From Acidimicrobiaceae bacterium (lineage in GTDB: Bacteria; Actinomycetota; Acidimicrobiia; Acidimicrobiales; Poriferisodalaceae): 64,000 bases of DNA. Both the position numbers and the translations under genes were made by a program. Under the pieces are notes generated by a model that saw only the letters and a list, made by a program, of their open reading frames with translations, was not told where the DNA came from and searched no databases. The stretch covers positions 1 through 64,000 of the forward strand of contig PBKA01000015.1 in the NCBI GenBank assembly GCA_002721305.1. The letters are read 5' to 3'. Positions within the stretch are counted from its first letter, which is position 1, and every line of letters starts with the position of its first letter. Below, piece after piece: positions 53,347-60,405 of this stretch.

Positions 53347-55023
53347 TTAGACCGTGGTGGTGATCGATTGAAGACCCCGGGCCGCCTTGTGGCTCGAACG
53401 AGTGAGCGGCCCGGCTTCTACGTGTTGTATGCCGAGTTCGCGGGCGTGGCCGGCTAGGACTTCGAATGTTTTGGGATCCACCCATCGTTGGACTGGCAAG
53501 TGTTTGCTAGTTGGTCGGAGATATTGGCCTATTGTCACGATGCTGACACCAACAGCCGATAAGTCTCCTAGCGCGGAAACCAGTTCGTCGTCGGTTTCGC
53601 CTAGTCCTGTCATGATCCCTGATTTTGTTATGGAGCCGTGCCCGTGTGCCCGAGCCAATAGGGTGAGGCTTCGGGCGTAGCTGGAGTTGGTTCTGACGGC
53701 ACGTTGGAGTCTCGCGACGGTTTCTAGGTTGTGGTTGACCACGTCGGGCTGCGCTGCGAGCACTGCCTCTAAAGGGCTTGTTTTCCCTGCAAAGTCGGGA
53801 ATAAGAGTCTCGATCGTGGTGTGGGGGGTCTTGGCGCGGATTGCTTTCAAAGTTTCTACAAATCCGCCGGCGCCTCCGTCTTCTAGGTCGTCGCGGGCTA
53901 CCGCTGTGATGACGACGTGACTCAGACCCATTTTGACAATTGCTTCTGCGACTCGGTGCGGTTCTTCTTTGTCCAGGGGCTCGGGTTGTTGGGTATCTAC
54001 CAGACAGAAACCGCAGGCACGAGTGCAGCGGCTTCCGTTGATCATGAAGGTTGCGGTGCCCTCACCCCAGCATTCGTAAATGTTGGGGCATCCGGCTTCT
54101 TCGCACACCGTTGTTAGTTCGAGGTTGCGCAATGTTGACCGCACTCGTCGGTATCCGTCGTTGAGTTCGACGCGGGTTTTCATCCATTCGGGTTTTCGCT
54201 CCGTGATCGATAGTCCCTCTGAGAGACCTGTTGCATCAAGCCTTCGTTGTCGTCCTTTGGTCGGTTTACGATCTCGTAAAAGGACTTTTACTTCACCCCT
54301 TTGGGTGGTCGTTCCACTGTCGGGGGGTTGAAATGTGTCCACCTTCTTCGTGCGTTGCGGAAACGCAGTTACTGCTATATCAGATCCTTCGTTTCCCCAG
54401 GTCTCAATCGCTCTAGCGGATATTTTCTCGACGACTTCACGCATGGAGGCGTGTATGCCTTCGTTTCGTAAATTCGTGACTGATAGTTCCTTGATGCCGC
54501 ATGGCACTATGTGGTCGAACCATGACAGGTCTGTGGTGGCGTTAAGAGCGAAGCCATGCATGGTTCGACCTCGACTCAATCGGACCCCGATCGCCGCAAC
54601 TTTCCTTGGTCGTTTGCTGGTGGGGGCGACCCAGACGCCCGGGTATCGGGTCATTCGACCGCAGTTCTCGAGCCCTAGGTCGTTGAGTGCGTCAATAAGA
54701 ACTTGTTCGACCTGATGAACGTAGTCCCTAGTCTCAGCGAGTCCACCGCCTCTCCGACCGGGTAGCGACAACACTGGATAGCCGGTGACCTGTCCTGGTC
54801 CGTGGTAGGTGATGTCGCCGCCGCGGTTGGTCGACTCATAGGTGGCTCCCACTGTTGATGGGTCAATGAGAAGGTTCGAGAGGTCTGTATTGGGGCCGCC
54901 AGTGAAAACGTGTTGGTGCTCCATCAAGAGGAGGTGGTCGTCCTGGCTGGATTCGAAGAGTCGTTGCTGGAGGTCGCGCGCTTCTTGGTAATCAACGCGA
55001 CCCAACCATCGGACCCGAAGCAT
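53347..55023 (-). CDS. lipB-lipA: LipB-LipA fusion: octanoyltransferase + lipoyl synthase in one polypeptide
   Basis: 558 residues in one open frame. Residues 1-225 are LipB, which moves octanoyl from acyl carrier protein to target lysines; the catalytic pair is K141 (RKVAAIGVR) and C175 (IVPCGI). A basic linker of about 50 residues follows. Residues 280-558 are LipA, a radical-SAM enzyme that inserts two sulfurs. Its auxiliary cluster cysteines are C307, C312 and C318 (CEEAGCPNIYEC), the SAM-cluster cysteines C333, C337 and C340 (CTRACGFC), and the conserved RSS motif is at 542-544. Both halves have all the key residues, so a bifunctional lipoylation enzyme is likely. Dihydrolipoamide dehydrogenase is encoded 53 bases upstream in the same direction. 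Confidence 0.96.
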   Translation of the reverse strand: MLRVRWLGRVDYQEARDLQQRLFESSQDDHLLLMEHQHVFTGGPNTDLSNLLIDPSTVGATYESTNRGGDITYHGPGQVTGYPVLSLPGRRGGGLAETRDYVHQVEQVLIDALNDLGLENCGRMTRYPGVWVAPTSKRPRKVAAIGVRLSRGRTMHGFALNATTDLSWFDHIVPCGIKELSVTNLRNEGIHASMREVVEKISARAIETWGNEGSDIAVTAFPQRTKKVDTFQPPDSGTTTQRGEVKVLLRDRKPTKGRQRRLDATGLSEGLSITERKPEWMKTRVELNDGYRRVRSTLRNLELTTVCEEAGCPNIYECWGEGTATFMINGSRCTRACGFCLVDTQQPEPLDKEEPHRVAEAIVKMGLSHVVITAVARDDLEDGGAGGFVETLKAIRAKTPHTTIETLIPDFAGKTSPLEAVLAAQPDVVNHNLETVARLQRAVRTNSSYARSLTLLARAHGHGSITKSGIMTGLGETDDELVSALGDLSAVGVSIVTIGQYLRPTSKHLPVQRWVDPKTFEVLAGHARELGIQHVEAGPLTRSSHKAARGLQSITTTV

Positions 55024-55075
55024 TTAACTTGAGACCTTTGGGTGATTGATAGATGAGTTCATCGGAAACTGAGCT

Positions 55076-56479
55076 TCATCCGTGGAGGGTCCGACCTGCC
55101 ATCTCCAGGACCGCTTCACCGAAGAGCTCTGAGAGCGTGGGGTGGGGTTGGATGAATTCGGCAATTTCATCGATTTCGATTTCCCAGTTGACGGCTAAAT
55201 AACCTTGGCTCAGCTGCTCTGTGGCTCGGGGGCCGATGAGATGGACTCCTAGTAGCTGACCTGCTGTTCCATCGGAGCGGCGCTCGGCGACGAGTTTGAC
55301 AATGCCCTCAGTTTCATTGTGAATTAGCGCTCGTGCATTTCCAGCGAATCGGTGTTGCGTTGTGACGACGTCGTATCCGGCATGGGTTGCTTGTTCTTCG
55401 GTCATGCCGGCGTACGCGATTTCGGGATGACAGTAGATTGCCCACGCAACCCTCGAATAATTGGTGGGCTTCGGATTTTCGCCCAATATGTCGCGAACGG
55501 CCACCATGGCTTCGGCGAATCCGACGTGTGCTAACTGGGGTGTCGAAATCACATCTCCTATGGCGTAGACACCTTCGCAGTTGGTTCGACAGAGTTCGTC
55601 AACCACCACGAATCCGTCATCGTCGAGTCTTATTGCAGTATCCGCTAACCCAAGGTGGTCGGTATAAGGTCTTCTTCCAACACAGACGATGACTTTTTCG
55701 ACGTCTAGTTCTGTCTCGTCGGTCAGATGAACGACGGTGCCTTCTTGGTGTGGGCTGTGTCTGTCCGCCGAAACGCCTGTGACCACATCGATGCCTCTCT
55801 TTTTGAAGGAGCGCTCTAGAGATTTCGCTATGTCGATGTCGGTTCCGGGAACCAGTCCTTCGGTTGCTTCCAAAATGGTGACCTGTGTTCCCAAGTCGGA
55901 CAGCATGGAGGCAAATTCACAGCCGGTGGCTCCTCCACCAATGATGGCGGCACTGTTGGGCAAGCTTTTGAGTTCTAGCAATTCGTCAGACGCCAAAACG
56001 GTGTCGCCGTCAATGTCGAAACCCGGAAGGGTTTTGGGTTGAGAACCGGCGGCTACCACGACAAAGTTGCCAGTCAAGAGTTGTTTATTTCCGTCATTGA
56101 AAGTGACTTCAACATTTCGATCACCGGCCAACTTTCCGGTTCCCTCAAATACGTTGATGTCTTTGCTAGCTACTAGATGGGTTATCCCTTTGAATAGTCG
56201 GTCAACGACGGCCTGTTTTCGGGCTTGGGCTGCGGAGAAGTCGACAACTGGTTCATTGGTGTTGATCCCAAATTCTCCGGCTTGTGTAACGGTGCGGTGG
56301 ACTGCAGCTGTCTCTAAGAGTTCCTTAGCGGGTATGCATCCTCGATGCAGGCAAGTGCCACCAATGCGGTCCCGTTCGATCAGAGCGACATTTAGGTCCG
56401 ATGCCACTGCGGTAAAAGCGGCGGCGTAGCCGGCGGGTCCTCCCCCGATGACAACTAGATCAAAGTCGTTGGAAGTCAT
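55076..56479 (-). CDS. lpd: Dihydrolipoyl dehydrogenase (E3)
   Basis: 467 residues. FAD-binding GGGPAGYAAA, the redox disulfide C43/C48 in GGTCLHRGCIP, NAD-binding IGGGATGCEFA and the C-terminal catalytic HPTLSELFGE are all present, so this is a true E3. It regenerates the oxidised lipoyl group of 2-oxoacid dehydrogenase complexes and the glycine cleavage system. Placement just upstream of the LipB-LipA fusion makes a lipoate unit. A tiny membrane-peptide gene lies 66 bases before it on the same strand. Confidence 0.95.
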   Translation of the reverse strand: MTSNDFDLVVIGGGPAGYAAAFTAVASDLNVALIERDRIGGTCLHRGCIPAKELLETAAVHRTVTQAGEFGINTNEPVVDFSAAQARKQAVVDRLFKGITHLVASKDINVFEGTGKLAGDRNVEVTFNDGNKQLLTGNFVVVAAGSQPKTLPGFDIDGDTVLASDELLELKSLPNSAAIIGGGATGCEFASMLSDLGTQVTILEATEGLVPGTDIDIAKSLERSFKKRGIDVVTGVSADRHSPHQEGTVVHLTDETELDVEKVIVCVGRRPYTDHLGLADTAIRLDDDGFVVVDELCRTNCEGVYAIGDVISTPQLAHVGFAEAMVAVRDILGENPKPTNYSRVAWAIYCHPEIAYAGMTEEQATHAGYDVVTTQHRFAGNARALIHNETEGIVKLVAERRSDGTAGQLLGVHLIGPRATEQLSQGYLAVNWEIEIDEIAEFIQPHPTLSELFGEAVLEMAGRTLHG

Positions 56480-56545
56480 TCTGGAGTTATCCTAACGGAC
56501 GCAGTATTGAGTGTTGATGGGATTGCACAAGTAGCTGGGCAGCGC

Positions 56546-56635
56546 CTATACAGCGATGAGGACTTGCGCGGCGAACGCGACGAGTATGGCGAGGCCAGTT
56601 ACCAGTGCTGTGATGATCAGTGCTCTTGTGCTCAC
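56546..56635 (-). CDS. 29-residue single-span membrane peptide
   Basis: A GTG-started short frame with stop TAG at 56546-56548 encodes MSTRALIITALVTGLAILVA and then FAAQVLIAV, a basic start followed by one complete transmembrane segment. It lies upstream of lpd on the same strand and is divergent from the thioredoxin-like gene. No strong ribosome binding site is seen (GGACG well upstream). The all-hydrophobic composition and clean frame suggest a real small protein; its role is unknown. Confidence 0.5.
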   Translation of the reverse strand: MSTRALIITALVTGLAILVAFAAQVLIAV

Positions 56636-56685
56636 TGGATCTGAATTTAGCGTCCAACGACGTGCTGGCCCATAGCCTTTGGTCT

Positions 56686-57243
56686 GTGGGATCCGCATTT
56701 AGACAGAGCGCAATCGTTTTGGGGTTAGTTCTTCTGGTTTCTTGCGATACCGGTGGGGTTTCTGAAGGTTCCGTTGGTTCGACTATCCCGAGCACCACCA
56801 CCAGAACAGAGGTAACTATTGAGAATCCTGTCGCGGTGGAAAAGCTCGATGCGGGAGTGCCGGCGGCGCTCACCGTGTTGGAGCGTTCCACTGTTTTCGG
56901 AGAATTATTTGATCCGTCCTCCTTGGCCGGACACGAGGTCCTTTTGTGGTTTTGGGCGCCTTGGTGAGGGGCTTGCAACAATGAGGCAGCGGCGGTCGCC
57001 GCTCTAAGTAATCAGAGTGACATAGCTGTGGTCGGGTTGCCTGGGCGAGATGATTCCTCCGCTCATTTGGCTTTTGTTGAGCGTCACAACTTAGGTCATC
57101 TAGTTCACATTGAAGATACCGACGGAACACTTTGGAGCTATTTCGGAGTTTCTTCTCAGCCGACTTGGATATTCTTTCGCGCCGATGGCGCTGTGACTCG
57201 GGGACGGGGGGCTTTGTCCGCCGTGTTATTTGAATCTGGTTGA
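56686..57243 (+). CDS. Thioredoxin-fold lipoprotein (MPT53/TlpA-like) with in-frame TGA, probable selenocysteine
   Basis: 185 residues if the TGA at 56965-56967 is read through. The GTG start at 56686 gives a textbook lipoprotein signal ending in the lipobox LVSC (C20). The thioredoxin domain starts about residue 70 (FGELFDPSSLAGHEVLLWFWAPW). The active site reads W, TGA (94), G, A, C97, where relatives have W-C-x-x-C. After the TGA the frame stays open with helix and strand blocks (IAVVGLPGRDDSSAHL, DGTLWSYFGVSSQPTWIFF; cis-proline P159). A TGA exactly at the nucleophilic cysteine, plus a downstream hairpin, indicates selenocysteine insertion. A TGC-to-TGA nonsense change or a read error is the alternative. 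Expected role: thiol-disulfide exchange on exported proteins. Confidence 0.82.
56988..57003 (+). promoter_or_regulatory. Candidate bacterial SECIS hairpin
   Basis: AGCGGC (56988-56993), loop GGTC (56994-56997), GCCGCT (56998-57003): a perfect 6-bp stem with a GGUC loop, 26 bases after the TGA. The apical loop of the E. coli fdhF SECIS is also GGUC, and bacterial SECIS loops lie roughly 16-37 bases downstream of the UGA. No extended lower stem is obvious. Because the stem is made of alanine codons (GCA GCG GCG GTC GCC GCT), a hairpin could also form here by chance. Confidence 0.6.
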
Positions 57244-57278
57244 TCATTGAGTTGTTGGCCGCCAACTAGCTTCTAGGT

Positions 57279-57713
57279 ATGGCTCGTCGTGTCGTAAGTT
57301 GTGAACGACTCATATCTGCTGACGCTTCTGTGATCTTTGATGTGTTGACGGATCCGTCTCAACACGCGGCAATCGACGGATCGAACACAGTTCAAGGCCA
57401 TGTCGGTAAACAAGAGCGCTTATCGCTGGGAAGTACTTTCGCGATGAGGATGCGGTTAGGTGTTCCGTATCGCATCAAGAGCCGGGTGTTCGAGTTCGCG
57501 GAGAATCGGTTAATTGCATGGGGGCATTTTGGCGGGCACCGCTGGAGGTATGAGTTGCGGCCTGTCGAGGAGCGTACGTTGGTTGTGGAGTCTTTTGATT
57601 GGTCTACCTCGCGTGTGCCTCTGCTAATCGAACTGGTCGGCTACCCGCGCCGACATAAGAAGAACATGGAGCGCACGTTGTTCAGACTTGCCGGCTTGGT
57701 CGAGTCAAGTTGA
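57279..57713 (+). CDS. SRPBCC-fold (START/polyketide cyclase-like) protein
   Basis: 144 residues. Starts RRVVSCERLISADASVIFDVLTDPSQHAAIDGS, the usual beginning of the helix-grip ligand-binding fold, and ends in the long C-terminal helix (RRHKKNMERTLFRLAGLVES). Such proteins bind hydrophobic ligands or act as small hydrolases/cyclases; the ligand cannot be predicted. It begins 36 bases after the thioredoxin-like gene on the same strand and is followed at once by a lipoprotein gene. Confidence 0.83.
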   Translation: MARRVVSCERLISADASVIFDVLTDPSQHAAIDGSNTVQGHVGKQERLSLGSTFAMRMRLGVPYRIKSRVFEFAENRLIAWGHFGGHRWRYELRPVEERTLVVESFDWSTSRVPLLIELVGYPRRHKKNMERTLFRLAGLVESS

Positions 57714-57720
57714 CAGCGAA

Positions 57721-58188
57721 GTGAAATTTCTCTTTTGCCTACTTTTTCTTCTGCTTGTGGGCACGGGATGCGACACTAGCGAAGAGTTGTCGTTAGTTGA
57801 TGATTCAGTTCGAGGCCCATCGGGCGATATAGAAGTCGGGGGACGAGTTGGAGTTCTTCGTTTGACACCGGGTGATTGTTTCTTGCTCGGCCCTGATGAG
57901 ATCGAAGCCGTGGACGCCGTTCCTTGCGAACATGGCCACGTCGCTGAGGTGTTCGCTGTGTTCGATCTAGCGGAAAGCGATTGGCCGGGCGCTGCTGCAG
58001 TAGCTCAAATAGCGAAAAGTGGTTGCCTAGACCGGTTCCGAAATGCGACGGGCCATAAATTCGATCCGGTGCACATGGCCATCACCGGCTACGCACCGAA
58101 TGAACATTCTTGGAGTGATGACAGGAGGGTACTTTGTGTGGTGACCGCCCACGACTTGAGTTTCGTTAAGGGACGGGTAACCCGCTAG
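57721..58188 (+). CDS. Lipoprotein with septum-formation-like domain
   Basis: 155 residues from GTG at 57721 (an upstream in-frame start at 57688 lies inside the previous gene). The signal FLFCLLFLLLVGTGC has the lipobox VGTGC. The exported part includes LTPGDCFLLGPDE, VDAVPCEHGHVAEVFAVFDL and a later SGCLDRF and VLCVVTAHD, four cysteines that could pair. The spacing GDCF...VPCxxxHxxEVF is that of the actinobacterial septum-formation domain (PF13845-like). With several extracytoplasmic cysteines it could be a client of the redox protein encoded two genes upstream. Confidence 0.78.
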   Translation: MKFLFCLLFLLLVGTGCDTSEELSLVDDSVRGPSGDIEVGGRVGVLRLTPGDCFLLGPDEIEAVDAVPCEHGHVAEVFAVFDLAESDWPGAAAVAQIAKSGCLDRFRNATGHKFDPVHMAITGYAPNEHSWSDDRRVLCVVTAHDLSFVKGRVTR

Positions 58189-58201
58189 TTCTCCACACGT
58201 C

Positions 58202-59206
58202 TTAGTCGGGTTCGATGACCCATACGTCTTCTTCGAATTGGCGTTCAAGTTTTTTTTGTAGCTCCCCTAGCGTCCGATCTTTGGGGTTGCGAACGAGTAC
58301 GGCTTCATTGGCTAGTCGAATTATCGTGTCGTCGCGTCGACCCATCGCTTTTCCGAATTCGTTGCCGGTTTTTGGTGCCTCATCGTTGGCAATCGTGACG
58401 GATCGGGCCCCGGACAGCAGTTCGTGGAAACGTTTCTGTGTGGCGTCAGGCCAGCGTTCTTCCATGCCCTCGAATGCGAGGACGACCGCATAGGGAACTG
58501 CTGCGGCGGCCGCTGCTTCCGCTCCCAACATTTCGGCTCCTAAGCCAATGCCGGTTATTACCTGAAGGTCGGGATGCATTTCTACTTTCGCTCTGAGCAG
58601 ATCAATTATTCGTCGGCGCACCGAAAGGGTTGTCGAATTTTCTCCGTAGCCGCCAAGTTCTGGGGGCCGGTGTCCGAAGACTGCGACGCTGTGGGCTGTG
58701 TCTACGATTGCGTTATCTGCCGTGGAGGGCCGATCCCCTTGGAGGCCTCGGACGATTGCGTCCGTGAAAATTCCCCCGGATTGGCTTGCTTGTTGCGCTG
58801 CGGCGGTTGTCGCGAGCTGGTCGGCTGCCTCGTTGAGGCGGTGACCCGCGTGACCTTTTACCCAGACGAATTCAACGTCGCCTCGAGCGTTGACCAACTC
58901 AATGAACGGCTCCCATAGATCTCGGTTCGCTACTGGTTCTTTCTTCGAGTTCTTCCAGTCTCGCTTGAGCCACCCTTTCCACCACTCCTGGACAAAACAA
59001 TTGACCACGTATGTGGAGTCACTGTGAACCCGGAGGGAACCATCAAGGGTTTGCACCGCTGCGCTTGCGGCCATGAGTTCCATCCGCTGGTTCGTTGTGT
59101 GGGGGTCGAAGCCTGATGACCACAGGCCTTGGTCAACAACAAACGCCCAACCGCCAGGTCCGGGGTTACCCAGACAGGCTCCATCGGTATATACGTCGGT
59201 GGTCAT
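58202..59206 (-). CDS. rnhA: RNase HI fused to a YpsA-like SLOG domain
   Basis: 334 residues. Residues 1-135 are RNase HI with the catalytic acids D8 (YTDGACLGNPGPGG), E43 (RMELMAA), D63 (HSDSTYVVN) and D129 (NEAADQLA). Residues about 173-305 form a Rossmann-like domain with VAVFGHRPPELGGYG, VITGIGLGAEMLGAEAA, and DEAPKTGNEFGKAMGRRDDTIIRLAN. This matches the YpsA/DUF1273 branch of the SLOG superfamily, which is thought to sense or process nucleotide-derived ligands. RNase HI removes RNA from RNA-DNA hybrids. The combination suggests nucleotide-ligand control of, or cooperation with, R-loop processing. Both domains appear complete. Confidence 0.9.
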   Translation of the reverse strand: MTTDVYTDGACLGNPGPGGWAFVVDQGLWSSGFDPHTTNQRMELMAASAAVQTLDGSLRVHSDSTYVVNCFVQEWWKGWLKRDWKNSKKEPVANRDLWEPFIELVNARGDVEFVWVKGHAGHRLNEAADQLATTAAAQQASQSGGIFTDAIVRGLQGDRPSTADNAIVDTAHSVAVFGHRPPELGGYGENSTTLSVRRRIIDLLRAKVEMHPDLQVITGIGLGAEMLGAEAAAAAAVPYAVVLAFEGMEERWPDATQKRFHELLSGARSVTIANDEAPKTGNEFGKAMGRRDDTIIRLANEAVLVRNPKDRTLGELQKKLERQFEEDVWVIEPD

Positions 59207-59371
59207 TGCACTACTTCATACATTACTGACGTCACCGAAACACGCTCTTGACATCCACATACCTTTGACCGGCAAGATTAGATTCGCATCGCGGGTTCTG
59301 CCGCTTAGAGAAATAGGCGCATCCTGCGCAAGACTGTCCGTAGGTAATCATGTTCCCCTTCAACACCAAAA

Positions 59372-59938
59372 ATGCCTAGCTCTCTGCGTTTCACTGGTCA
59401 TCAGGATGCAGATGATCTGCTGAACGACAACCCTTTGGCGTTGCTGATCGGGATGCTGTTGGACCAGCAGTTTCCGATTGAGCGTGCCTTTCTCGCTCCT
59501 TATCTTTTGCGAGAACGACTACTGGGTGTGCATCTTGATGCGCAGGATCTAGCCGACATGGCTCCAAGTGCCTTAGTGGAGTTATTTTCGATAAAACCGG
59601 CATTGCACCGATTTCCAAAGGCGATGGCTGAGAGGGCTCACTCGTTATGCGTTTTTCTGGTTGAGCGCTACGAGGGGAATCCGGACAACATTTGGGCTGA
59701 TGTCTCCGACGCAGAGATTTTGCGCGAGAGGTTGTTGGCGTTGCCAGGTTTTGGTGACAAGAAAGTCAAAATTTTTATCGCGCTACTAGCGAAAAGATTC
59801 GGTGTAGCTCCTCAGGGGTGGGAGGTCGTGTGCGGTGTTTATTCTGCTCCCGGATTCAATTCGGTAGCGGACCTCGACTCTCCTGCCGCTCTAGCCCGTT
59901 TGAGAGAGCACAGAAGTGAAGCGAGGAGAAAGAAATGA
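59372..59938 (+). CDS. HhH-GPD family protein (base-excision repair-like)
   Basis: 188 residues. The helix-hairpin-helix region is ALPGFGDKKVKIFIALLAKRFGV near residue 120-145, and the N-terminal LLIGMLLDQQFPIERAF corresponds to the first conserved helix of the HhH-GPD fold. No iron-sulfur cysteines at the C-terminus. Family members include DNA glycosylases; this short version is common in actinobacteria and is of uncertain substrate. The end overlaps the MaoC-like gene (ATGA). Confidence 0.82.
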   Translation: MPSSLRFTGHQDADDLLNDNPLALLIGMLLDQQFPIERAFLAPYLLRERLLGVHLDAQDLADMAPSALVELFSIKPALHRFPKAMAERAHSLCVFLVERYEGNPDNIWADVSDAEILRERLLALPGFGDKKVKIFIALLAKRFGVAPQGWEVVCGVYSAPGFNSVADLDSPAALARLREHRSEARRKK

Positions 59939-60405
59939 CATCTGAGATTCCTGTGAAGGACCGCTACTACGAAGACTTCTCCGTGGGAGAGTCATTCACC
60001 TTGGGAAGTGTTGAAATGGTTGAGGAGGAGATGATCGAATTTGCCACCCAATTCGACCCTCAACGCTTTCACATTGATCCTGAAGCAGCTGCCCGAACCG
60101 TATACGGTGGCCTGATTGCCTCCGGGTGGCATACGGGGTCACTCATGATGCGTTTAGGCGCCGACTATTTCTTGGGTGAAAGCAGCCTCGGAGCAGCCGG
60201 AGCATCAGAGTTATCTTGGCCGGCACCTGTTCGGGCAGGCGACATCTTGACGTTGCAAATCGAGGTTTTGAGTATGCGAGAGAGCAACTCCCGACCAAAT
60301 TTAGGATTTCTGGAGCTCGCCATGGAACTCGTCAACCAGAACGAGGAAGCTGTAATTCGAGTAGTTCCAACAATGTTGATTGCCAAAAGGCAGGTTGCTG
60401 ATTAG
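59935..60405 (+). CDS. MaoC-like (R)-specific dehydratase
   Basis: 156 residues, single hot-dog domain. Starts YYEDFSVGESFTLGSVEMVEEE, with the hydratase 2 motif FDPQRFHIDPEAAARTVYGGLIASGWHTG that supplies the catalytic Asp/His pair. Acts on enoyl-CoA or hydroxyacyl substrates in fatty-acid or polyhydroxyalkanoate metabolism. Coupled to the HhH-GPD gene by an ATGA overlap and convergent with the hydrolase gene, sharing 4 bases. Confidence 0.9.
   Translation: MTSEIPVKDRYYEDFSVGESFTLGSVEMVEEEMIEFATQFDPQRFHIDPEAAARTVYGGLIASGWHTGSLMMRLGADYFLGESSLGAAGASELSWPAPVRAGDILTLQIEVLSMRESNSRPNLGFLELAMELVNQNEEAVIRVVPTMLIAKRQVAD

Noticed and set aside
59207-59371. Possible tRNA or promoter in the 165-base divergent gap
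   Set aside because: TTGACA occurs but without a matching -10, and no cloverleaf or T-loop sequence could be formed; I see nothing firm in this gap.
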